A stretch of 64,000 bases of DNA, taken from contig CALZFC010000013.1 in NCBI GenBank assembly GCA_945643635.1, positions 1,056,001 to 1,120,000 on the forward strand, read 5' to 3'. Positions within the stretch are counted from its first letter, which is position 1, and every line of letters starts with the position of its first letter. The notes under the pieces were generated by a model. That model was given only the letters and a program-made list of their open reading frames with translations. It had not been told where the DNA came from and searched no databases. This stretch comes from Allodiplogaster sudhausi. Lineage: Eukaryota; Nematoda; Chromadorea; Rhabditida; Diplogasteridae. The position numbers and the translations under genes are program-made. Positions 21,425 to 32,039 of this stretch are shown in pieces.

Positions 21425-23023
21425 TTCCCACGTTCTTTGCTGCACTGCTTGCGAGTGCTGCACACCGCAATTTGCGTCGGCAGCGTCGCTCTCAACATCC
21501 TCGCCGCCGTCGCCATTCTGAGGCACAGCGACCGAAAGATCGGCACTTATCGATTTCTTCTCGCAGCCATTGTGGTCTGTGACTTCTTGTTCTAATCCAC
21601 CTCCTCTTTTCTCACATCCTCTTTTTGGCACACAGCTCGTACAAATCTTTAACGACATCACATTCGATGTCTTCGCTCGCGTTTCATTCTTCCCACCTTC
21701 CTATTGCTTTTACATCGATAGCTCCTTCAAGCTTCTAGCAATATGGAAACTTACCTTGGGAAGACTTGTTGGCTGGCTTCACTACAACAACATAATCGGA
21801 ATTTAATCTTCTTTCCGCTTTTCGCACTCCTTCTGGTGTACTAATGTTGGTACTCTACTTAATCTATCGACACCAAGTAAGTCTCTTATAATTTCAGCAC
21901 ACTGTTCAGCCAAATCCGGAGTTGATGAAGTTTATGTCCATACATTTGTTGACGACTTTATGCGATATACATACATACACAGTATTTTCTATATTAGTAC
22001 CAGACCCTCTATTAGAACCCCAATCCCCCTCTAAGAGTGCCCTCTCATGCAAGGATATTGAAAAATAGTACCCCGAGGGTACTAATAGAGATTATATTTG
22101 CGATCATAAGAAAGGAATTCGGGTGTGTCGTTCAAGGATAACGAGCACAAGTCATTAAGCATCTCCAGTAGCCCGGCTCACGATGGCGATTATCAGACCA
22201 GGCGCTCATCGTCGTATATTGTACTCTGACCGGCCTAATGGCCTCAATTGTCGTTCTTACCTCACTCTTCCTGCACCCTATGTCTGCTGAACAGTCTACT
22301 GACTATGTCAATAATAGTTGAAGAAATTGTTTTTCCACAACATGCGCCACATCTTCCGCTCTACTTCCTCATCAGTCAATATGTCGGAAGGGCGATTAGC
22401 CCTTCAAAGACGACTCTTCAACAGCCTTATCGCTACAGTATGTGAATTGCTCCTTTTTCGAACTGTGATATAGGGCTCAAAAGGCCTTTCAGAAAAGGAC
22501 ATATCAAATTTTCGATTTGCTTTTTTTTGGGTTTGATTGCCTAAATTTAGAATTTGACTATTTAAGTTTAATGCTTGGTTTCGGCTTTGATTATATTAAT
22601 TTGTAATTAAGATGCACACGATCATCTCACAATCAGAATCTTTGTTTCTTTTAGGTCTGCGTGCCGGTACTCTTTCTCGCCTTTCCAGTTGTCAATCTCA
22701 TAGCAATGCTGGTATTGAAGATTCACAATGACAGTAAGTCCATGTAAATCAAGCCTATTAATAGAAGCCGTTTTCCGTACGAATTTACATGATTTAATCA
22801 TATCTCATTATGTTTGTTCATAGATCTTGCGGCAGCCTCCATAGTCGTATACTCGTTCCATTCGCCGGCGCAATCGCTGACAATTATGTTGACCACAGCG
22901 AGCTATCGAGACTTTCTTGCCGGTCTACTTCGATGGCTGAAATGCCGCAGGATCGCATGCTCACGAGAGAGTAGCGTCAATGTCTCAACGTCGTTCGTAA
23001 TACGACCGAATAATGAGCCCTAA
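21425..23023 (+). pseudogene. Str/Sri-type 7TM chemoreceptor, probably decayed
   Basis: The start of a second receptor family is clear: VALNILAAVAILRHSDRK followed by IGTYRFLLAAIVVCDF, the TM1-loop-TM2 pattern of Str/Srh/Sri receptors. Then LVQIFNDITFDVFARVSFF follows. Downstream are MLVLYLIYRHQ, PELMKFMSIHLLTTLCD, and VPVLFLAFPVVNLIAMLVL. The last exon reads YSFHSPAQSLTIMLTTASYR then DFLAGLLRWLK to TAA at 23021, a typical C terminus. Frames between these pieces do not join cleanly: a stop follows CDFLF, and the 22140-22450 part switches frame. A MITE lies inside at 21979-22097. Some introns may be mis-seen, but a full receptor cannot be assembled. Confidence 0.6.
21979..22097. mobile_element. 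Short copy of the CCGTATTTTCTC MITE inside a receptor gene
   Basis: Left end CAGTATTTTCTATATTAGTA and right end GGGTACTAATAGAGA match the ends of the element at 11887, but only about 120 bp remain: a deletion derivative. It sits between receptor exons. Confidence 0.65.
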
Positions 23024-23029
23024 TGTGTT

Positions 23030-24525
23030 TATTTCGGGCATACAATCCAAAGAAATAACATAATTTTGCAACTGTATAAAGATTCAAACATCACAGGTTG
23101 TTTATAATAATTACAATGCTGGTGATAGTAGGCCAAGAGTTAGCCAGATTTTACCAGCAAAATCTTTTTATAGTTGTGTTGAGGGCGAGTTATTTTCGTT
23201 CGCCGTGGCTGATAACGAGTAACTGAGTAATTCGGCGTGATAAAGAGGGCGGCCTTGTGGCCGCCGGGTGCCGGCCGACGACCAATGCTTGTATGGGACG
23301 AAGTGGAAGAGAGAGAAGAACGCAGAATGGAGAAAGCTGCAAATCGAGGTGTGAGATAGCAACTAACGCACAACAAAGCACGACGAGAAATGAGTCAGGT
23401 TGCTATGCTCTATTTGGGGCGACATCAAAGTGCGCAAATTTCATTTACCTTGGACTCGGCGCGATATGTCAAGAAAATGTTTCTTTATTGATGAAGTACG
23501 CAGATTTTTCACCTCTGGAAAAGTTCACATTCATCACCTAACTCATTCATTTGGTTTTTTTCGTCTGCTAGCAAATACTTTAGTCACGTCTCGCCGACAC
23601 TATGAGAGAACAAACGATATGTTACATTTGCTATAACAAAACATATTTAATATTCATTTGATCTAAATATGTATGAATATACATATATTTATGACTATCG
23701 CTTTCCATCTCCTAATGGTAAGATTTCACTTGCTTCAATTGTGCATGCGGTTTTTGCTTGCACGTCTGTCCCGAAATCAGTCATGTTTTGTATGCAGTCG
23801 ATTTTTCAAGGATTTCTGGGATGTAGTAACCGGGATTAAAAAATACTATAAGTATGTATAGTGCAAATAAAATGTGATTAAAGTGTCATTTTGAATCGTA
23901 ATGATATAGAGAGTAACACCGACAATTCAATTCGGAAATCAATTCGCATTCTGAAACAATATGTCAAGGTAGACATGCAAGATTTGAGGAAATAAAAGTG
24001 AGGAACATATCGAAGATGGGCAAAATGAAGAAGATAATGAATATTTTCTTTAGACGTTCATGAATCTTTATAATCATCATTTGAAGTGGGTTTCTGTTTC
24101 GGACGTCTCTTCTATTCGAGCAAAGAAATGGCATGTAAATTGGCTTTTTGTTGTTGTTGTTATTGTATATAAAATAAACACAATATTTGAATAAATTTCA
24201 ATTAGTTATAAAAATCATTTTAAAAAAAGAACAAAATGTCTTCCACAAAAGTAGAGACTATTTTCAACGATAATTTTTTATAGTAATAAAAATACTATAC
24301 TTATTTTCATAATTGTTCAAAATATTTTTCATGCAAATCATACTCAACTGCGCATGCGGTTTTGCATACGCGTTTGACATGAAGGCAATCATGTTTTGCG
24401 TTCTGCTCGATTCGATTGTTATCAACATAGGAGATTAATAGTATTGAGCTGACCATGAGTAGTATTTTGTTGACAGAGAAAAGGAGCTAGACATTCTTCA
24501 TCATTCTACCGTAGTATACCTACAC
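23030..24525. other. Intergenic, dispersed low-copy repeat
   Basis: Two diverged copies of a repeat with the block CATGCGGTTTT(T)GC lie at about 23745-23830 and 24350-24430, and a third at about 33510-33560. GC-rich text at 23205-23360 has open frames but no recognised domain. No gene is supported. Confidence 0.4.
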
Positions 24526-24529
24526 TAAT

Positions 24530-24835
24530 ATGCCTACCGTAATCTTCCGATCGATGAGCGCATTCGACTCCCAGTCGGTCATCGTCGGCAGTCGAATGGA
24601 TTTATATCAGAGAAGAGCCGACCTTCAAAATGAAGAATCAATAAAATTGATAAAATGATAGAACAAAATTTATAAGAAAATTGACAAATTGCTAAGAAAA
24701 TTGCAAATAGACAAACTGATAAGAAGCGAAGCAATAAAAGACAAATTAAGCGAACACTGAGCCAGCCCAGATAGAATATGTACTGCAAAATCGTCATCAC
24801 GGGGAAGTAGATTTCAATATGGACAACAACAAAAA
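24530..24835 (-). pseudogene. Bestrophin-like gene fragment
   Basis: Minus-strand reading gives HIEIYFPVMTILQYIFYLGW, close to the bestrophin pattern of a tyrosine-proline segment followed by TxLQxxFYxGWLK. After about 160 bp of AT-rich sequence comes NPFD, a DDD cluster, and DWESNALIDRK, which corresponds to the bestrophin NPFGEDDDDF..NWLIDR stretch. A one-base shift separates NPFD from DWES, and no flanking exons were found. Bestrophins are calcium-gated chloride channels; this piece is a remnant. Confidence 0.5.
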
Positions 24836-25119
24836 AAAAGATTGAAAACAACTCTTTTTGAGACGTTTTAATGATTTAGAATTAAGTTATAACTCAAACG
24901 TTCTCAAACGCGTGTACATATCACATTAATATAATCTCCTTTTAGAGCATTCATTTTTGGAGAATTAATAGTAATTATTATTTTTGCAGAAATTTATTCA
25001 CTCATTTCATCCTAGACACCACGGCCGGTTGTTTTCCGCTGCATCGTCAGTATGTAATGAATTACGCAAGCTAGAGAATCGTTTATCGACGCTAGTGAAA
25101 GCTCTAAATTTAGTTTTAC

Positions 25120-25305
25120 CCCTACATCGCCTCTCGCTCTCTCTCGCTCGCTCGCGCTCTCTCTCTCTCTCTCTCTCTGTTTCTCTCTCTCTGTTTCTCT
25201 CTCTCTCTCTCTCTTTCTCTGTTTCTCTCTCTCGGTTTCTCTCTCTCTCTCGCTTACTCCTGTTCACGCTCTTTCTCTCTCTCACTTTCTGCCCTACTAT
25301 CTCAC
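25120..25305. repeat. (CT)n microsatellite
   Basis: CT tract with GTTTCT interruptions. The flanking 25015-25110 resembles 38225-38300 (GGCCGGTTGTT, TAGAGAATCG), so it belongs to a dispersed duplicated segment. Confidence 0.8.
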
Positions 25306-27226
25306 TACCCGGATAATGCAAATCTAACCGTTGATTCTCCTAGATGGAACGATTCGTTGACAAATCCAACTTGTTCGCCCTCATTCTTCGCTGACAATGA
25401 GATTTCGTCTTGAAGTAAGCCATTTTGATTTTTCGTGAAGAAACTTCAAATTCTTTAAAAAAAACGAGCAAAAATTTTCTTCACAAAATATATTGCAAGT
25501 ATTAAAAAAAATTTACATTAATTTTATTACATTGTTTTTAGAGCCATTAATTTTTTTGATTTATTTTCAAAATAATTAAATAGATTTGAAGTTTTCATCG
25601 AACTTCTCGAACACCTTCGAGCGAAGATTTCACGATGGCCTTCTGCCGTCAGTTATAATTCGGTCCTTGCATTTTAAATTTAGAATTTAAATTTGTATTT
25701 GTAAGGAATAATCAGATTTATTTACAGATTTCAAATGTCTGACTTAGTTTAGTGAGTCAATCAATTATGAGTATTTTAATAAAGTTTTTTTATTAAAATA
25801 AAATAAAAGTTAAATCGTGCCTTGTCAGATGCATTTTCTGCCAAGCAGAATGCTTGATGATGAACGAAGAGGCGTCTGCTTTTGCATTGTCCGATGACGA
25901 AACTTGCTTCAATAAATATGTGCACCATCTTAAATTTTATTTTCCCCGCAAAATCATTTTTGAATTTTAAAACTTCGTTCCTCCTGACACGCTTTCCATA
26001 GTCCGTTTTTAAAGTCTCAAAAGAAACGATCTAATTTTTTTACGTTAACTTTTTCCTATGATGATGAGTGTCAATTTCTTATATTCCACCCATTCACGCT
26101 ATCTCCCATTCCTCCATTTTATCATTATCTCTCTCCCTCTATCTCTTTTATCCATCGAGTAACCACTCGAGAAGATGCAAATAACTGTCATGTTCAGATG
26201 ATTTCATTAATCATTGCTGCATTTATGTTATTGTTAATACCTAAAATTAATAATAGGATTAGTAAAAAAAAATAGAAATTTATTTTATTATTGCATATTG
26301 TGTACAAACAAATTTGATATTATTAAATTATTCGCTAACCGATTGATAAGTTTAAAGAATAGAATACTAATGCGGGGTGGCCCAGTGGCAAGTGGCTCCG
26401 CTCTTCATTCGCTCCCTTGTCAAAATTGACAAGTTCGCCCCCCGCCCCGACCCGCGCTCGATCATCCTCAAGTCAATCAATCGACGCAGCTCCCGGAGAA
26501 ACCGCTTGGCTGGCCGGGATAAGAACTGCCTAACCTTCGTCGGCCACTTCGACGAACCCGCCGGTGCCCATCGATCGCCCACTTCCATGTGATAGATCTG
26601 TATTCCATCAAAAACACATTGGCCCGATAAGCGCGAATAAAGTTTTTTATCATTGCTTTTCAGTCTAACAAGCGGATTTGTTTAGGCCATGTGAATATTT
26701 GATTTCACTTCGCCGTCAACAACCTTCATCGTTTTTATTTGCTACGAAAAAAATTAATGACCTGTTTTCCTACTTCCGATTTGAAACCACTGTCTATGAG
26801 AAATATAATTTCGGCCAAATATATTTCCCGGCGGTTTTACCAACCTCAGAATGATCTTTATAAGAATTGCTGCATAACGCGTCGATTGAAAGTAGCCTCA
26901 ACCTTTATCGGTTAATTAGAACAATAACTGATAACGCGTGATCGTAGCCTGGGTGACATTTTTCAATTTTAATTGAAGCACCTTTCTTGAGGCATCCGTT
27001 GAATTGCGTAATGCACTCAGATACATTAAAGTCCAACTCGGATAGGGTCACGTGTCAGAGATTCGAGCGAGGCATGCGGCTTTTGCAGTAGTCGTAAATT
27101 TTCTTTCATATTTGTAGAATTCTGTGATTTTTCTTTGAATGCAGGTATTTATATAGACATACCATAAAACTACCTTCATGTAGGGCATTTCATGAAGAAA
27201 TATATATAAAATATATAGAGCATGTA
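25306..27226. other. Intergenic, mostly AT-rich
   Basis: No gene recognised. A GC-rich island at 26372-26600 begins with A-box-like TGGCCCAGTGGCAAG and may be a SINE-type insert or an orphan exon; neither is firm. The segment 26090-26215 resembles 33350-33450 (dispersed duplication). Confidence 0.4.
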
Positions 27227-27720
27227 CTTGGTCGCAGGAGTGGCCGGCCCGGCCCCCGGGGCCGGGGCCGGGGCCGGGGCCGAGCTTGGGAGCGGGGGCC
27301 GGGGCCGGGGCCGGGGCCGACCTCGAGGTCCGGGGCCGGGGCCGGGGCCTACCCTGGGGGCTGTGGATAATTAGATGAATTTCACCCCCAGTTGAACAAA
27401 TTATGAGCCAATTTATGATGAAATATGTATTGCACATACGCATTTTCTCAATTTTGGATGGATTTTTCCCATGACGCGAAATTTTTAAAGAAATTTTTTT
27501 AGCTTTGGGGTTGGGGCCGCCTTCGGGGCCTACCACGGGGGCCGGGGCCTACCTTGGGGGCAGGGGCCGGGGCCGGGGCCGACCTCGGCCGACCATGGGG
27601 GCCGGGGCCGGGGCCTAACTTGGGGGCCGGGGCCGGGGCCGGGGCCGACCTAGGGGGCCGGGGCCTACCCTGGGGGCCGGGGCCGGATATTTTCGGCCCC
27701 CGGCCACCCCTGCTTGGTCG
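27227..27720. mobile_element. 478-bp hAT-like element made of GGGGCC repeats
   Basis: Element 27235-27712 begins CAGGAGTGGCCGG and ends CCGGCCACCCCTG, imperfect inverted termini. It is flanked by a perfect 8-bp duplication CTTGGTCG (27227-27234 and 27713-27720). Outer parts (27240-27360 and 27510-27700) are arrays of GGGGCC units broken by CTACC or GACCT. The centre is about 145 bp of ordinary AT-rich sequence. No coding region. The termini and duplication place it with hAT elements but in a family different from 329-426. Confidence 0.88.
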
Positions 27721-27774
27721 AGCAACGCGCGGCAGGCAGACTGGCAATCGAAAGTCTTTATGAAATTCCCACTA

Positions 27775-27810
27775 TTCTCTCTCTCTCTATTCCTCTTTTC
27801 TCTCTCCTTT

Positions 27811-27841
<31 letters not shown>

Positions 27842-27845
27842 TTCG
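27775..27845. repeat. (CT)n microsatellite
   Basis: CT tract immediately beyond the GGGGCC element. Confidence 0.85.
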
Positions 27846-27944
27846 CGTTCTGCGTCTCGAGTTTTGAGAATGGCATTAAATGAGAGTGGCTGAATTTGCC
27901 GCGAAAGTAATCTGGGAATAATATTACTATTTAAAGGAAGTCTC

Positions 27945-28035
27945 CGGCGAATGTTTGGCCAAGCAATTCAAAATAGGCATTTGAACCATGAAGTGTCCCG
28001 CACGGAAGGGACTCTAGCGGCCACTGGCTAAAATA
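27945..28035 (-). repeat. tRNA-derived SINE fragment
   Basis: Reading minus: an A-box-like TAGCCAGTGG, then B-box GGTTCAAATGCC, then a tail with CCAAACATTCGCCGGAGACT. Similar to 16418-16512. The tail also matches 55276-55296, where only the 3' part remains. Confidence 0.45.
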
Positions 28036-28445
28036 TTCCTAGTTATCTGCCCGTCACGTTTTGGGAAGGCTGTGATCCTCTCATTTCAGTGCTGCAGCCC
28101 TTGAACTCTCTCCACAGAAATTAGTGGCCAAAAAATTTCATTGGGTGCTGACTTGTTGAGAAAAATCCGGCCAATGTCGGTTGCACTCCAATATGCACAC
28201 TTCCAAGAAGGGCGTTCTCATTTTCCCGGTTTTGCTATGTACACATCATTTTTTTTTTCAAAATGGCTGGAGTTGGCGATCGAGCGATGCAAAATAGGAG
28301 GGTGCTAAGAACTACAGTAGCTAATTCTATTGAAGGGTAGTTTCGAAAAAAAATACTTCATTCCAATCATCCAATTCACATCTTGACAAAATCCTACAAT
28401 TCATAAAAACCTAATCGGCCAATTCACAGTTGAGACTAAATCATA
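28036..28445. other. Intergenic, no gene
   Basis: Nothing recognisable apart from a poly-T run near 28250. Confidence 0.4.
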
Positions 28446-28449
28446 AAAT

Positions 28450-30968
28450 TCACAGCTTGATGAACTGAGACAATGACAACAAATGTTGTAGACGGGAAGC
28501 AGTACCGCGTCCGTTACTCACAGCAAGATTTCGCCGGCGCTTCTTCTGCCTCATCGTAACATTTTCCGTCTTGTACTGGTCAAGGCGAAGATTCTGTGAC
28601 TCCGCGCTTTTGCATTCGTTGTCCCACTTGGTTGCGTGACGAAGAATACCTTCAGTCAACTCCCTCATAGATGCTTTGGCCGGAATATCCTGTAAACCGA
28701 ATAATAAATAGCAAGCTCAAAGATGGAATTATAAATGCTTATAAATTATTTATTAGAATAAATTACAAAACAGTAAATCATTTACAAAACCAATGTTAAT
28801 TATAAATGCTTTTAAAGTAGTGTAAGTGAACGATTAGGCAAGCTTGTCTTTTGGTAAACTTTAATAATTTACATAGACGATTTAAAAAATACTGACACAT
28901 AAGGAAGCATTGAACGATTCCTGCGGACTGTTGGTTATCGGCTCGTTCTGCAGTATTCTCTGCTCAACGCTCCACTCGTCCTCGTCGTACTCAGCCCTGA
29001 CTGGCCATCCATTAACCATTCCGACATATACGCGCCCAACGTAGTCCAGAAGTGCTGAAGATATTTTATTGTTAAAAAACACCTGATGAAATTCAAGAAA
29101 TAGCGTTTAAATTTTCGAATTTTTAACCAAATGATGAGAAAGCATGTGTTTTAGAGAGGAACTATTTCAATTTTGTGAACCTTTAAATGCCGGGTTGGTC
29201 GCTGATACATGCCCGCAAAGCGCCGAGAAGTACCCATGCAGCTCCATACTGGGCACAAAAGCGAGAGCGCAGGTTGCCCGAACGATCTCCTTTCCAGTGA
29301 CAGAGTTGTAGGATCGGACAAGGCCCTCTAGCAAAAAAAATCTGTTCAGACCGAACACAATAAAAAAAAATGCATTACTTCTCATCTTATTAGTGCTAAC
29401 TTTTCCACGATATGTTACAAATAATAATCTTGTATGATAATGATAACATGTTTAATGCGAAAGAAATGGCACACCTGAACACATCTCCAGATGTTCTGTG
29501 TAAAGTGGAAGAAGCATCTTCGTATCGCCACGGCTGGGAATACGGTAGATGCTGAAGATGAGATGGCCTTTTCGAAATCCAATAAAAGCTTACAGATAAT
29601 TTGTAAATTCAAAATCGGTGCTGATAAACTTAATGAAAAATAACCAAAAATTGTTTAACAAACTAACTCACCACAAGACAATGTAACCGGCGGGCAAAGC
29701 ACTCCAAGCGCCTGGAGAGTTCGGAATACTTTCTCGTAGTCGCGAGCAGCCTTTCCTTGAAGTAGACAGAAGGCAGACGGCACAAACAGTCGTCCGATCT
29801 GCAAATGAAAAAAATTTGGAGAAAAAATAAGTAATCCGCTTCAAATAAGTCGGAACTATTCTCTTTAAACAAAAAATAATATACTATCTAAGTATGTTTA
29901 TACTATATAAGTATGGTGGAGTCACAAACCATTACTCCAACGATGAGGCACTGTTTCCAAGGTGTCTGAGTGATGCGGAAAGTTCCATCGACGGCCCAAG
30001 CATGAAAATCATCCAGTCTTCGTAGACCTTCTGTCGTAGCGAACAGCAGAAAGCCATCACTGCTCGAGGTCGACGAGTTGTGGCGGCAGAATGGAGAACC
30101 TAACAATGTCCTATTGAATTAAGTTCAGCATTTTATTAATTGTTTATGCGTTTCCAAGAGTGGTTGCATGGGTGTGTATGGATAGTACGGTGAAGAGCTG
30201 CCTTGATTTGGTGCGGCACGAGCGGTTGCCTTCATAAGTGCTCCCTTACTCGGCATGTAAGGAGCCAAGTTAGCAGGTGAATTCGCAACGGCAAGCCTTA
30301 CTGCCTCTGCCGTTGGCAATGTTTGGCGGAAAGTTTTCGCAAACTTTCTGACAGTGTAGTTCTGAAACAATAGGGCATTATACCAAAAATTCCAAACTGT
30401 AGCATTCCCCCTTGAAATTTAACAACATTTTATGATTTAGGCCGTAGGCCCTAGGCCAACATCCTTTTTCATAACATGCATTCTCATATACCAACAATGA
30501 CTGTTTAAAATTAGTTGGCGGGGTAGGCTTTAGGAAACAAAATATAATTAACCTCCTCAGGAAAATCGGGCGGTGAATGGTTATGAGCTTTTCCAGCTAG
30601 TGATGCAACGTCATCTTCGACGATCCCCATTGCTGAACAGGTTCTTACAACGCACCTGAACTGTTACTATCCTTGTTGAATAGGAATCGACTTTTTAAAC
30701 ATACATTTACATTACGAATGAATATGGGAATTGGCAGTGCTAGTAAGGAAATCTAAAGGGAAAATTTTGTCGAACCAGACACTGGTCGAACCGTCAGCTC
30801 TGATACGAGCAAATCTGTAGCTGAACAGGTCGCAGTCCAGCCACACTCTCTTCCCCTTGGTGCTCCGTAACGTACTGCTGGGCAGACTAAAAATAAACAT
30901 CTAATCAAATCCAGCGACACAATCAAGGGAAAGATACACACAACAGCTAACCGTCTAGGCACAGCCAT
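28450..30968 (-). CDS. FLYWCH finger + MULE transposase-domain protein, about 10 exons
   Basis: Start ATG at 30968 (MAVPRR). Exons 30968-30952, 30886-30776 and 30655-30553 join in phase to a FLYWCH zinc finger: STKGKRVWLDCDLFSYRF, a tryptophan, then CVVRTC and AHNHSPP. Exons 30361-30250 and 30099-29930 follow in phase and carry the first catalytic aspartate in AWAVDGTFRI. Exons near 29798-29660 (LFVPSAFCLLQGKAARDYE) and 29588-29476 (LLLDFEKAI, IRRCFFHFTQNIWRCVQ) give the second. Exons near 29340-29180 (ATCALAFVPSMELHG), 29080-28895 (LLDYVGRVYVGMVNGWPVR, PITNSPQESFNASL) and 28690-28450 finish it. This is the Mutator-like DDE transposase fold. Two junctions (29.67/29.59 and 29.18/29.08 kb) do not close cleanly in phase, so slight decay is possible. 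No terminal repeats were seen, so it may be an element remnant or a domesticated DNA-binding gene. Confidence 0.72.
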
Positions 30969-31011
30969 TTCACTTTCCCGACTTCGCTAAGAATGCTGGT
31001 TCCCTGAAGAA

Positions 31012-31370
31012 TTATGATAAATCAAAGGATTTTAATATGTTAAAATGCATATTTAAAACAGATTCATTTCGTATTAACAGCATGATGTGCATTTTTAAAA
31101 TTTGTTCATTTTGTATCTGATTAGCCGGGTGATTCGGGAGAGAGCTAAACGCAATTAAACTAATACAATGGGTCGACTCAAGAAAAATTATTATAATCAT
31201 TAAATCAAGCAAAAGGAACGAGAAATAAAACTTCAGTCACATGCGCAGTCAAAAACTTCAATTTGCAGGTCCCACGGTTACCTAATGGCGATGAGTCAGT
31301 AAAAAACGCAGATCGAAATTTCATGCAATTTGGCCAATAAAAATTAATGCGAATTTACAATATGCGATTA
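31012..31370. other. Intergenic between the MULE gene and the minisatellite
   Basis: AT-rich, no gene recognised. Confidence 0.4.
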
Positions 31371-31592
31371 CGTGCGCAAGTGTCTTTGTGCGCAAGTGTC
31401 CTTGTGCGCAAGTGTCCGTGTGCGCAAGTGTCTGTGCGCAAGTGTCCCTGCGCGCAAATGTCCTTGTGCGCAATTGTACTTGTGCGCAAGTGTCCTTGTG
31501 CGCAAGTGTCCTTGTGCGCAAGTGTCCTTGTGCGCAAGTGTCCTTGTGCGCAAGTGTCCTTGGGCGCAAGTGTCTGCGTGCAAATGTAGTCC
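31371..31592. repeat. 16-bp minisatellite, about 14 copies
   Basis: Tandem unit GTGCGCAAGTGTCCTT with single-base and one two-base variants. It is open in all frames on both strands because 16 is not a multiple of 3 and the unit has no stop, so the open frames are not evidence of coding. Confidence 0.93.
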
Positions 31593-31694
31593 ACCCGACA
31601 TATCTTGCACTTCCGCTTAATTTATGGATTGATGATGCAGCGATTGATTGAGGCTCACTTCGATCCACCGATTCAAATTTCGCTATTTTCACAG

Positions 31695-32037
31695 TTCTTG
31701 TGCGGCGAGTGGTCGACTCGACGACATTGTCAAGCTGCTTACAACGGGTGTATCCTGGATGTTCTTTCCTCTTGAAACAATTTTTTGTATTCCTTTTGAT
31801 CTATACTTCTTTTCTCAAATATTTCCATCATCGTTACATAGGCTACTGCTAGTTACCGCTGTAAATTTACTCTCTCTCTTTCTCTGTCTCTATCTCTCTC
31901 TCTCTCTGTCATTCCCTCTCTCTCTCTCTCCCTCTCTCTTTCTCTTCTTCCCTCTCTTCTCAATTTCAATTGAAGTTACCCCTCCAGAAGGCCAAGATGA
32001 CGTCATCGAGAAGGATGCCAAATGGCTTAGGCACTGA
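31695..32037 (+). CDS. C-terminal exons of an ankyrin-like gene (partial)
   Basis: Exon 31695-31747 reads SCAASGRLDDIVKLLTT after a TTTCACAG acceptor. It joins in phase across a CT-rich intron to 31976-32037, reading VTPPEGQDDVIEKDAKWLRH and stop. AASGRLDDIVKLL has the ankyrin helix pattern. No upstream exon was found before the minisatellite, so either the gene is longer than I can see or this is a duplicated tail. Function cannot be assigned from so short a piece. Confidence 0.38.
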
Positions 32038-32039
32038 AT

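Noticed and set aside
26372..26600. GC-rich island as a protein exon or SINE
   Set aside because: Open in both strands with no recognised domain. Only an A-box-like motif is seen, with no convincing B-box.
31321..31692. Cysteine-rich open frames across 31.4-31.6 kb
   Set aside because: Produced by the 16-bp tandem repeat in all frames.
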